A stretch of DNA of 8,779 nt from Bacillota bacterium (GCA_023390815.1 JAEWCC010000044.1:1-8779); one strand, 5' to 3'. Shown: positions 1 to 6,704, counted from the first letter of the stretch. Notes: generated by a model not told the origin, from the sequence alone. Made by a program: numbers and translations.

Positions 1-303
1 GAACGGTCATCTATCTACGCCTGCGGTTGCCAGCAGGCTCCAGCGATTACATGGGGCGCGGCGGGCAGCCGCTTTCATGCCCACTATCAATCTTGCACCG
101 GACGGGGTTTACATAGCAGCCAAGTCACCATGGCTCTGGTGAGCTCTTACCTCACCTTTCCACCCTTACCCGGCTTGCGCCAGGCGGTATATCTCTGTTG
201 CACTTTCCTTAAAGTCGCCTCCACCGGGAGTTACCCGGCGTCCTGCCCTACGGAGCTCGGACTTTCCTCCCAACTTACGTCGGGCGACCGTTCAGCCTAC
301 TCA
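1..303 (-). ncRNA. rnpB: RNase P RNA (ribozyme component), type A, 3' end cut by window edge
   Basis: This is the catalytic RNA of ribonuclease P, which removes 5' leaders from precursor tRNAs. Read on the minus strand it contains the conserved P4 5' strand GAGGAAAGTCCGAGCTCC (about 254-271), the core AUAUACCGCC (about 184-193), and the GTAAACCCC and TAGATAGATGACCG segments. Helix P2 is an exact 8-bp pairing of GAACGGTC (286-293) with GACCGTTC (1-8). P3 is short (CCCGAC/GUUGGG with a GUAA loop). A P16-type hairpin GCGGC/GCCGC has loop UGCCC, which can pair with GGGCA downstream of P4 to form P6, as in type A RNAs. The 3' strands of P4 and P1 (the ACAGAA region) lie beyond base 1, so the gene is partial. 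The 5' end is placed at about 303 by helix P1 and is uncertain by several bases. It starts about 10 bases after the stop of the zinc-ribbon gene. TAAATA (310-315) is a possible -10 box, with no clear -35. The GGU expected in L15 is not seen. Confidence 0.95.
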
Positions 304-312
304 AAACTTTAT

Positions 313-1035
313 TTACTGAAGGTATAGAATCCTTCCGCAATTTTCACATTCAACTATTGTATCAGACATTTTGATTTTTGCCAAGTCCCTGGAAGGCAAT
401 TCCATATTGCATCCCATGCAACGACCATCCTTCAGCAGCGTTACGGGCATTGCCGTATTCTGCTTGATGTGCTTGTAGCGCTGCAACAGTTTGGGATCGA
501 CCTTGGATGCGGCGACTTCCGCTGCCTTTCGCAGGTTTTCGAGTTCGCCAGCGCCCTTTTGCAGTTCTTCTTCGTGCCTCTTTTTAAGCACTGCAAAATC
601 CTTCTGCGCCTGACTCACCCGCGGCAGCATATCCTTTAAGCTCGCTTCAGTATCCTGCGCTTTTTTCTGTGCCGTCTGAGCACGGCGCTTTTGCTTGACG
701 ATATTCTCGTATGTCGCCTCGTATTCGCGCACAAGATCCCGAACCACGTTATAATCGAGTATGGCGGGATCAACCTGCTCATACTCGCTGATATCCTTGT
801 GCTTCTTGCTCATCTGATCAATCATGCGCTCATACTGCGCATTGACCTCGGAAAGATCGTTCTGCTCGACGAGCGCACGGTTTTCCATGTCGTGCAGCAA
901 AGCCTGCTGCTTCTTCAAATAGTTCTGCAGCTTGATGAGCTGTTTGCGCGTCTCTGTATTTTTCAGCTCTCTCTCATAAGCTTCCAGCTTGGCGTCAGCC
1001 TGCTGATATTCGAAGAGCAAAGCCAGCTTATCCAA
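313..1035 (-). CDS. Coiled-coil protein with C-terminal C4 zinc ribbon
   Basis: A 240-residue protein of the bacterial 'C4-type zinc ribbon domain' family, whose members include Helicobacter HP0958 (FlgZ) and chlamydial CdsZ. Residues about 5-175 are charged, heptad-rich and almost free of proline, predicting a long antiparallel coiled coil. The C-terminus holds two CxxC pairs (C206/C209 and C230/C233) that would bind one zinc. There is no signal peptide or membrane segment, so it should be cytoplasmic. The start is a TTG at 1033-1035, chosen because the sequence from there (MDKLALLFEYQ) fits the family N-terminus and GGAAGG (1046-1051) lies 10 bases upstream. No ATG is available in frame near it. 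It follows the Nif3-like gene by 22 bases and ends just before rnpB. Relatives act in flagellar assembly or type III secretion as chaperone or nucleic-acid-binding factors. None of those systems appears here, so its role in this organism is not known. Confidence 0.9.
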   Translation of the reverse strand: MDKLALLFEYQQADAKLEAYERELKNTETRKQLIKLQNYLKKQQALLHDMENRALVEQNDLSEVNAQYERMIDQMSKKHKDISEYEQVDPAILDYNVVRDLVREYEATYENIVKQKRRAQTAQKKAQDTEASLKDMLPRVSQAQKDFAVLKKRHEEELQKGAGELENLRKAAEVAASKVDPKLLQRYKHIKQNTAMPVTLLKDGRCMGCNMELPSRDLAKIKMSDTIVECENCGRILYLQ

Positions 1036-1057
1036 AAAGAAACATCCTTCCCGCGTC

Positions 1058-1840
1058 CTATACCGTTAGATAAGGCGCCTGTGTACATTCGGCCATTTTG
1101 AGGCCTAAATCTAATTGTAACGTATTTATACGCAATTGTAAACGACCAAATATGGCGCCTGCAAAGCAGCGCTCCGTATCATAGTGGCCCGCTTCGATGA
1201 GCAGCACGCCGATGGATGCCGCTTCGAGCCACTGATGATGCTTCACTTCGCCCGTAATGAGCGCCTGCGCACCTGCCATACGCGCCTCCGCAGCGTATTC
1301 GCCGCCGCTTCCTCCCAAGACCGCAACCCGCTCAATCAACCCTTTAAACCCGCTCGAAATGCGTACATGGGTAACGCCGAGCGATTGTTTTACGCGTACG
1401 GCAAGCAACTCCGTCATACACGGTTTGGGCAATACGCCTATGCGCATCAACCCCTCCGCGCCTGCAGGTTCTACGTCCGTTAGACCCAGCAATTCCGCCA
1501 GCGCGTCGTTGATGCCTCCCGGGGCGCGGTCGAACGACGTATGCGCCGCGTATAGCGATATGCCGTTTCTCACCAGACTCATCAGAACGCCCTGCGTCGG
1601 ATGGGAATAATCAAGCGACTTGACCGGGGAAAACAGCAGCGGATGATGGGCGAGTATCATGTCGCAGCCGCGCGCCGCTGCCTCGTCCGCCACGGCCTGC
1701 GTAACGTCCAGGCAAACAAGCACGCTGCCTACGGTATCGCCGCAGCGCAGCAGCAACCCCGTATTGTCCCATTCATAGGCAAGGCTGCGCGGCGCGATCT
1801 CCTCCACGAGGCTGACGAACTCATCTATTCTGACAGCCAT
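1058..1840 (-). CDS. Nif3-like dinuclear metal centre protein (DUF34)
   Basis: A 260-residue member of the Nif3/DUF34 family, often annotated as 'GTP cyclohydrolase I type 2'. That activity rests on thin evidence, and the physiological role is not settled. Expected metal ligands are visible: the AHHP motif (H65, H66), H100 and D104 in AAHTSFD, and H219 and E223 in EAGHYDTE near the C-terminus. The length matches the simple form of the family. Bacillus YqfO-type proteins are about 370 residues because of an inserted PII/CutA-like domain, which is absent here. The ATG at 1838-1840 lies inside the end of trmK, giving a 16-base out-of-frame overlap. A GAGGTG ribosome binding site 5 bases upstream is also within trmK, suggesting translational coupling. 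The trmK-nif3 pairing is common in Bacillota and may mean a link to tRNA or nucleotide metabolism, but that is inference. Confidence 0.92.
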   Translation of the reverse strand: MAVRIDEFVSLVEEIAPRSLAYEWDNTGLLLRCGDTVGSVLVCLDVTQAVADEAAARGCDMILAHHPLLFSPVKSLDYSHPTQGVLMSLVRNGISLYAAHTSFDRAPGGINDALAELLGLTDVEPAGAEGLMRIGVLPKPCMTELLAVRVKQSLGVTHVRISSGFKGLIERVAVLGGSGGEYAAEARMAGAQALITGEVKHHQWLEAASIGVLLIEAGHYDTERCFAGAIFGRLQLRINTLQLDLGLKMAECTQAPYLTV

Positions 1841-2514
1841 TTTTCCACCTCGGCGTATTTTCTAAGCCGTTCGTTGATCTCATCAAGCAGTTGCTGTTTC
1901 TTCCGCGCTTTGGATTTTTCCAAAGCGTCACGGATGTTTTGCGCCTCATGGATGCACCGCTGCAGAAAACGCCCCAACAGCTCCGGCTTTTTTTGCAGCA
2001 GCACCGGCCCGAATTCCAGCTCCACATCCGTGAGCTCCCGGCTCTCACCCTTCACCGCGCGGATGATGGGATAGAGATGCCCGTTTTCGAATAACAGCGC
2101 CTCATCCTCAATGATAAACCCGTGCGTGACGAGCCATTGCCTCAGCCACGCCGTGTCCCGGTTGCAGGAGAGCACAAGCGTACCCGGCGCTTTGTCCGCG
2201 TCCTTATCCAGCAGCCGTACAATGAGCTCGCCGCCCATCCCCGCAATCACGGCCACATCCGCTTCGCCCACTGCCAATACCGAAAGCCCGTCGCCTCTTC
2301 GCAGCGCCACGCTCTGCGAGAGTCCGCTCGCATGGGCAAGCTTTCGCGCCTTGTCTAAGGACCCGGGGCTGATATCGCCGCAGACCACACGCTTGGCCTT
2401 GCCGCTTTGAATGAGCGCCACGGCCACCTTGCCATGGTCACAACCGATATCCGCCACCGTACCGGTTGCTGGCACCATATCGATGATCTGTTTGAGTCTT
2501 TCCGATATTATCAT
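1825..2514 (-). CDS. trmK: tRNA (adenine(22)-N(1))-methyltransferase TrmK
   Basis: A 229-residue SAM-dependent methyltransferase of the TrmK (Bacillus YqfN) family, which makes m1A at position 22 in the D-arm of tRNAs. The N-terminal Rossmann domain has motif I DIGCDHGKV (residues 22-30), an acidic motif II in CGDIS (45-49), GDGL (74-77) and the family signature AGMGGELI (91-98). Residues about 160-229 are helical and charged and match the C-terminal coiled-coil domain of the family. At residues 115-120 the protein reads LSCNRD, where I recall relatives usually having an LQPN-like segment. The ATG start is supported by GGAAGG about 7 bases upstream. The gene begins a new segment after the rpoD terminator and overlaps the Nif3-like gene by 16 bases. 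I see no convincing promoter, but a possible hairpin lies in the leader. Confidence 0.93.
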   Translation of the reverse strand: MIISERLKQIIDMVPATGTVADIGCDHGKVAVALIQSGKAKRVVCGDISPGSLDKARKLAHASGLSQSVALRRGDGLSVLAVGEADVAVIAGMGGELIVRLLDKDADKAPGTLVLSCNRDTAWLRQWLVTHGFIIEDEALLFENGHLYPIIRAVKGESRELTDVELEFGPVLLQKKPELLGRFLQRCIHEAQNIRDALEKSKARKKQQLLDEINERLRKYAEVEKWLSE

Positions 2515-2550
2515 GCTATCCTTCCCGGACGTTTGCCTGCGAAGATTCTA

Positions 2551-2608
2551 ATAAAGCTGCGCTTCACGGGAGCCTCGAAAATCACACCCAAAGCCGTGCT
2601 GCCTTTAT
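2551..2608 (-). promoter_or_regulatory. Possible hairpin in the trmK leader
   Basis: Between the rpoD terminator and the trmK start the minus strand can pair ATAAAG (2603-2608) with CTTTAT (2551-2556). A second stem, CACGG (2594-2598) with CCGTG (2565-2569), nests inside across an asymmetric internal loop. The outer stem is A+T-rich and short, no U-run follows, and it matches no riboswitch I recognise. It could be a leader element or chance. Confidence 0.2.
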
Positions 2609-2612
2609 GCCC

Positions 2613-2644
2613 CGGAAATAATAAGGCAGCCTTTTGGGCTGCCC
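2613..2644 (-). terminator. Rho-independent terminator after rpoD
   Basis: On the minus strand a 7-bp G+C-rich stem GGCAGCC/GGCTGCC (2637-2643 with 2625-2631) closes a 5-base CAAAA loop and is followed by TTATTATTT. It lies 19 bases past the rpoD stop codon. It should end the dgt-dnaG-rpoD transcript, although the U-tract is interrupted by A's and some read-through into trmK is possible. Confidence 0.8.
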
Positions 2645-2662
2645 GATCATCCTTACAAGGCA

Positions 2663-3916
2663 TCAATCGAGAAAATCGCGCAGTTTCTTGCTGCGGCTCG
2701 GATGACGCAGCTTACGCAGCGCCTTGGCCTCAATCTGCCGAATGCGCTCACGTGTGACCATAAACTCCTTGCCCACTTCCTCAAGCGTGCGAGCGCGTCC
2801 GTCGTCGAGACCAAACCGCAGGCGCAACACCTTCTCCTCACGCGGAGTCAGCGTGTCGAGCACGTCCATCAGCTGCTCTTTGAGCAGCGTGAACGCCGCG
2901 GCTTCGGCAGGCGCGGGTGCGTCGTCGTCCGGGATAAAGTCGCCAAGGTGGCTGTCCTCTTCTTCGCCGATCGGCGTTTCAAGCGACACAGGCTCCTGCG
3001 CGATCTTGATGATCTCGCGCACCTTGTCCTCGCTGATATCCATCTCCCGTGCAACTTCTTCCGGCAGCGGATCGCGGCCATACTGCTGGAGCAGCTGGCG
3101 CGACACCCGAATCAGCTTGTTGATGGTCTCTACCATATGTACGGGGATACGGATCGTACGCGCCTGATCCGCGATTGCGCGCGTGATTGCCTGACGAATC
3201 CACCATGTCGCGTATGTGGAGAACTTATAGCCCTTCGTATAATCAAACTTCTCGACGGCTTTGATGAGCCCGAGATTACCCTCCTGAATGAGGTCAAGGA
3301 ACAGCATACCACGCCCAACATAGCGTTTGGCGATACTCACAACGAGACGCAGGTTGGCTTCAGCGAGCTTGCGCTTGGCGGCCTCGTCGCCCTCGGCCAT
3401 GCGTTTGGCAAGCCCCACCTCTTCATCGGCGGTTAAGAGATTTACCTTGCCGATTTCCTTCAAATACATACGCACCGGGTCGTCAATGCTGACGCCCTCG
3501 GGTATGGTCAGATCAATATCCGTATCGAGGTCCTCAGTATCCTCTTCGATGAGATCCTTGTCTACCTCAGAGTCGACCACGTCGATCTTCATTTCTTCGA
3601 GCGCGCCAAGCAGGCGGTCCAAGTTCTCCGCATCAATTTCTGCGCCGTCCAAAGCGTCGTTGATTTCCTTGTAAGTGAGCACGCCCTTGCGTTTGCCCGT
3701 TTCGATGACGTCTTTAATGCGCTCCTCTTTATCGCTGTGCGCAATCATGCCCAGTGCCTCAATCTTGGCCAGGTTCTCCTGGGAAAGCGCCATCTCCGCG
3801 TCGTCGCCCGATTCCTTGTTTTCAAACGCTGTGTTTTCTCCGCGCTTGATTTCCTCATCGGGCTCCAGCGCCCGTTTTACCGCATGCTCCGGCTTTTCGG
3901 CCGTTTTTTTGCTCAA
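2663..3916 (-). CDS. rpoD: RNA polymerase primary sigma factor (sigma A / sigma 70)
   Basis: A 417-residue housekeeping sigma factor that directs RNA polymerase to -35/-10 promoters. It has region 1.1 at about residues 60-115 (KGVLTYKEINDAL), an acidic linker at 116-140, and region 1.2 from about 146 (DDPVRMYLKEIG). Regions 2.1-2.4 cover about 186-257, including YATWWIRQAITRAIADQART, which melts and binds the -10 element. Region 3 is at about 265-345 and region 4.2 at about 376-405, with the helix-turn-helix TLEEVGKEFMVTRERIRQIE that binds the -35. There is no large insert between regions 1.2 and 2.1, as is usual outside Proteobacteria. The start is a TTG at 3914-3916. The SD-like AAGGGTG (3925-3931) sits 8 bases upstream and overlaps the dnaG stop. 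The next in-frame ATG (Met42) has GGAG abutting it, too close to be a good site. The first 41 residues form a low-complexity charged tail. dnaG lies 13 bases upstream and a terminator follows. A candidate second promoter lies inside dnaG. Confidence 0.98.
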   Translation of the reverse strand: MSKKTAEKPEHAVKRALEPDEEIKRGENTAFENKESGDDAEMALSQENLAKIEALGMIAHSDKEERIKDVIETGKRKGVLTYKEINDALDGAEIDAENLDRLLGALEEMKIDVVDSEVDKDLIEEDTEDLDTDIDLTIPEGVSIDDPVRMYLKEIGKVNLLTADEEVGLAKRMAEGDEAAKRKLAEANLRLVVSIAKRYVGRGMLFLDLIQEGNLGLIKAVEKFDYTKGYKFSTYATWWIRQAITRAIADQARTIRIPVHMVETINKLIRVSRQLLQQYGRDPLPEEVAREMDISEDKVREIIKIAQEPVSLETPIGEEEDSHLGDFIPDDDAPAPAEAAAFTLLKEQLMDVLDTLTPREEKVLRLRFGLDDGRARTLEEVGKEFMVTRERIRQIEAKALRKLRHPSRSKKLRDFLD

Positions 3917-3929
3917 AATTCAATCACCC

Positions 3930-5687
3930 TTATCTGTTCTGAAGATTTAATTCCTTATTCAACCTGCCAATTTCGGCAAGCAGTCTGCGTGTCTCTTCCC
4001 CTGAAGCGCTCTTGAGCGCGTCGCGCAAAGCGTTCCGTTCCCGTTCCAACCCGCGCTGGCGCATTTGGCCGGCGCAGTCGCGTAGATATCCCGCCGGGTC
4101 CTGCACCACGGCATCCAGCCCGGCCAGCCTTGCCGCCTCGCTGGCATCCTCTTCACGCTCAAGTTCGGATAATAGTTCGGCATATGCAGGTTGAATTCCT
4201 CTTTTTACGCAGTCATATAATGCAGAAAATATATTTTTATGCTCGCTTTTTGTAAAATCATCCTCCCTGATGCTTTCCGCAAGCCCTGCAAAATATTCAG
4301 GATACGCCAGCGCACACGCTAAAAACGCTTCCTCTGCCGCCTCATCGGCGCTTGTTTTAGTACTATTATTCCTATAATTGGCATGTATATTCTCTTCCGC
4401 CGTGATTCTTTGTTTCAACTGCCCCGAAATTGCGGCTGCGCTGTATCCCGTTTCCGCCGTAACGCGTGTGACATAACGTTCCCGCTGTATCGGGCTTTCA
4501 ATGCTTTGCAGTATACCCGATGCCGCGAGCGCATAACCCTCGCGCCCGTTTTCCGTGGAAAGATCGTATTGCTTCTTTACGGTGTCCAGCCGGTAGCCTG
4601 TCGCGGTGGACGCTTCACGCACTTTACCGGCAAAGCCCCGCAGCCCGTGTTTGCGAATGAAATCATCCGGGTCCGTGTCCGCGTCGAAACGGATTACCTT
4701 AAGGTCGAACCCCTCGGGCTCCAACACCGTAATGGCCTTCTGGGTTGCGGTTTCGCCCGCCTCGTCTCCGTCATAGGCGATATAGACCGTGTTCGTATAG
4801 CGTTTGAGCAGCGCAGCCTGCTCCCGGGTGAGCGCGGTGCCCAGCGATGCGACGACTGCCTTCACACCCTGCGCCTGCATCGATACCACATCCATGTACC
4901 CTTCGACGATGACCACGCTCTTTACGGTTTGCAGCTTGCGCACCAAGTTCAACCCATAGAGATTCTTGCGCTTGTTAAAAAGCGGCGTATCGCGCGTGTT
5001 GAGATATTTGGGCTGTGAGCTGTCCATAACCCGTCCGCCGAACGCGATGACCTCCCCAAACACGTTGATGATGGGGAACATCACGCGGCCCCGGAACGTA
5101 TCGTATATGCGGTTGTCCTTTACGGAGACCAGCCCGCTCTCGCGGATCAGGCTTTCCGCAAAGCCGTTCTTTTTGAGCAGCCCGGTCACGCCATCCCACG
5201 CATCGGGCGCATACCCCAGACCAAAACGCCGGATAACCGGTTCCTCGACGCCGCGCTTTTTAAGATAGGCAAGCGCAGCCGCGCCCTGCGGCGCGTGCAG
5301 CGTATCAAAATAGTATTGCGCAGCCAACTTGTTCATCTGGGCGATGGCCTGCTTCTTTTGCTTGATCTGCTGGTACTGCTGATCGTCCAGCGCCTGCGGC
5401 ATCTCCATATGCGCGCGGCGCGCCAGCATTTCCACCGCCTCGCCGAACGTCGCATTCTCCACCTTCATGAGGAAATTCGTCGCGTTGCCGCCCGCCTTAC
5501 AGCCAAAGCAGTAATAGAGCTGCTTATCGCGGCTTACCGAAAAAGAAGGGGTCTTCTCGTGGTGAAACGGGCAGAGCCCCCAGTAACGGCCGCCGCGCTC
5601 TGTCAGCGCGAGGTAGCCCGACACGACGTCCACAATATCATTTTTGGCATACAGCTCCGAGAGCCAGGAATCCTCAAATCTCGCCAT
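3930..5687 (-). CDS. dnaG: DNA primase
   Basis: A 585-residue bacterial primase that synthesises RNA primers for Okazaki fragments and replication restart, acting with the replicative helicase. The N-terminal CHC2 zinc domain has ligands C39, H42, C60 and C63 (CPFHHEKTPSF and YYCFGC). The catalytic TOPRIM core at about 255-345 contains the acidic metal-binding residues E262 (VEGYMD), D306 and D308 (YDGDEAG), and the DPDDF segment at 339-343. Residues about 445-585 form the helical C-terminal domain that binds the helicase. The length is close to that of the Bacillus protein (about 600). The ATG overlaps the dgt stop by one base (TGATG), so translation is probably coupled to dgt. The stretch encoding residues about 430-500, the linker and start of the C-terminal domain, is much richer in A+T and in A/T-ending codons than the rest. 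It contains a promoter-like sequence facing rpoD. Confidence 0.98.
   Translation of the reverse strand: MARFEDSWLSELYAKNDIVDVVSGYLALTERGGRYWGLCPFHHEKTPSFSVSRDKQLYYCFGCKAGGNATNFLMKVENATFGEAVEMLARRAHMEMPQALDDQQYQQIKQKKQAIAQMNKLAAQYYFDTLHAPQGAAALAYLKKRGVEEPVIRRFGLGYAPDAWDGVTGLLKKNGFAESLIRESGLVSVKDNRIYDTFRGRVMFPIINVFGEVIAFGGRVMDSSQPKYLNTRDTPLFNKRKNLYGLNLVRKLQTVKSVVIVEGYMDVVSMQAQGVKAVVASLGTALTREQAALLKRYTNTVYIAYDGDEAGETATQKAITVLEPEGFDLKVIRFDADTDPDDFIRKHGLRGFAGKVREASTATGYRLDTVKKQYDLSTENGREGYALAASGILQSIESPIQRERYVTRVTAETGYSAAAISGQLKQRITAEENIHANYRNNSTKTSADEAAEEAFLACALAYPEYFAGLAESIREDDFTKSEHKNIFSALYDCVKRGIQPAYAELLSELEREEDASEAARLAGLDAVVQDPAGYLRDCAGQMRQRGLERERNALRDALKSASGEETRRLLAEIGRLNKELNLQNR
4175..4202 (-). 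promoter_or_regulatory. Sigma-H-like promoter match inside dnaG (weak)
   Basis: The minus strand reads AGAGGAATT (4194-4202), a 12-base gap, then GCCGAAC (4175-4181). The Bacillus sigma-H consensus is RnAGGAWWW, 11-12 bases, RnnGAAT, so only the last base of the -10 differs. In B. subtilis the sigA operon carries a sigma-H promoter upstream of sigA. It lies within coding sequence, where chance matches occur, and nothing here shows that the organism has sigma H. Confidence 0.2.
4228..4256 (-). promoter_or_regulatory. Candidate sigma-A promoter for rpoD inside dnaG
   Basis: On the minus strand TTTACA (4251-4256) is separated by exactly 17 bases from TATATT (4228-4233). Each hexamer differs from the TTGACA/TATAAT consensus at one position. 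Transcription would start near 4221, about 305 bases upstream of the rpoD start codon. The element sits in the A+T-rich patch of dnaG. Internal promoters within dnaG that drive the sigma gene are known in E. coli and B. subtilis. Confidence 0.45.
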
Positions 5688-6697
5688 CAGTATTTATCCC
5701 AGCCTTTGGGTATGTAAATTTCCTTAAAAGCGTTCACCGCAAACCGGTCGGTCATGCCCGCGATGTAGTCGGTCACGGTCTGATCCAAGCCGTATTGCTC
5801 CACGCGCCGCAACGCGTCCTGCCCCATGTCCTGCGGCATTTCACGGTAGTGTGCATACAGAAGACGGATCATGTTCTCCGCTTTGCCTTCCTCCTCTTTG
5901 GCCTTGGACCCGAAGTAGACATGCTGAAACATATACTGACGAAGCTCTTCCGTCAGCGTTTCAATATCCGCCGACATGCGCACATGAGCCTGACCATAGC
6001 TGCTGAGTACGATGTCGCGGATCATAGTGTCGATACGATCGCTGTGCGTTTTACCAAAGGCGCGCTCATACGGCTCCGGTATGCTGCCGATGATACCTGC
6101 CCGCAGCGCGTCGTCGATATCGTGGTTGATATAGGCGATACGGTCGGCATAGTTGACGACCATGCCCTCCAAAGTAGAAGGCTTAAGGGATTTCTTGTGA
6201 TTCAGTATGCCGTCACGCACCTCGAACGTAAGATTGAGCCCTTCGCCGCCCTTCTCCAGCAGTTCTACGACGCGAAGGCTCTGCTCGTTGTGCTCAAAGT
6301 GACCCGTCAGCTCCTGCAATACGCGCTCGCCCGAATGCCCAAACGGCGTATGCCCCAGGTCGTGTCCCATTGCGATCGCCTCGGTCAGATCCTCGTTGAG
6401 CTTCAGGCAGCGCGATATCGTCCGCGCAATCTGTGACACCTCGAGCGTGTGCGTCAGGCGCGTGCGGTAATGGTCCCCCTCCGGGGAGAGGAAAACCTGC
6501 GTCTTGTGCTTGAGCCGCCGGAACGATTTGCAGTGAACGATGCGGTCGCGATCCCGCTGATAGACAGTGCGCATCGGACAGGGCTCTAGCTCGCGGTCCC
6601 GTCCCCGGCTCTCCGCAGACTTGGCGGCATAAGGCGCAAGCGTCTCATATTCTTGTCTTTCATGCTCCTCGCGGAAGCATATGGCCTGTTTGTCCAT
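5687..6697 (-). CDS. dgt: Deoxyguanosinetriphosphate triphosphohydrolase-like protein (HD-domain dNTPase)
   Basis: A 336-residue HD-superfamily enzyme of the dNTP triphosphohydrolase family, which cleaves dNTPs to the deoxynucleoside and tripolyphosphate and so limits dNTP pools. The HD metal site is complete: H83 (RLTHTLEV), H112-D113 (MGHDLGHTPFGH) and D185 (NYADRIAYINHD). H117 and H121 in the same loop and the upstream CKSFRRLKHKTQVF segment are family hallmarks. Substrate preference cannot be read from the sequence, and members of this short subfamily are often regulated by other dNTPs. The ATG at 6695-6697 is the only usable start, because an in-frame TAA lies four codons upstream with no GTG or TTG between. 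No Shine-Dalgarno sequence precedes it, and a TATAAAT box ends 7 bases before the ATG. Its stop overlaps the dnaG start by one base, so dgt, dnaG and rpoD appear to be co-transcribed. Confidence 0.95.
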   Translation of the reverse strand: MDKQAICFREEHERQEYETLAPYAAKSAESRGRDRELEPCPMRTVYQRDRDRIVHCKSFRRLKHKTQVFLSPEGDHYRTRLTHTLEVSQIARTISRCLKLNEDLTEAIAMGHDLGHTPFGHSGERVLQELTGHFEHNEQSLRVVELLEKGGEGLNLTFEVRDGILNHKKSLKPSTLEGMVVNYADRIAYINHDIDDALRAGIIGSIPEPYERAFGKTHSDRIDTMIRDIVLSSYGQAHVRMSADIETLTEELRQYMFQHVYFGSKAKEEEGKAENMIRLLYAHYREMPQDMGQDALRRVEQYGLDQTVTDYIAGMTDRFAVNAFKEIYIPKGWDKY

Positions 6698-6704
6698 GCT
6701 TACT

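Noticed and set aside
130..327. 65-codon plus-strand open frame
   Set aside because: It lies wholly across the RNase P RNA gene and its upstream edge, has no family resemblance and is antisense to a structural RNA.
2702..3436. 244-codon plus-strand frame opposite rpoD
   Set aside because: It is a mirror of the highly conserved sigma-factor coding strand with no recognisable domain; long antisense frames are expected in G+C-biased genes.
3790..3792. Met42 as the true rpoD start
   Set aside because: GGAG abuts this ATG directly, too close to work as a ribosome binding site, while the upstream TTG has a better placed one; the choice remains moderately uncertain.
4383..5018. 211-codon plus-strand frame opposite dnaG
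   Set aside because: It is antisense to the TOPRIM region of primase, with no ribosome binding site context or known motifs.
5795..6436. 213-codon plus-strand frame opposite dgt
   Set aside because: It is a shadow of the intact HD-domain gene with no independent support.
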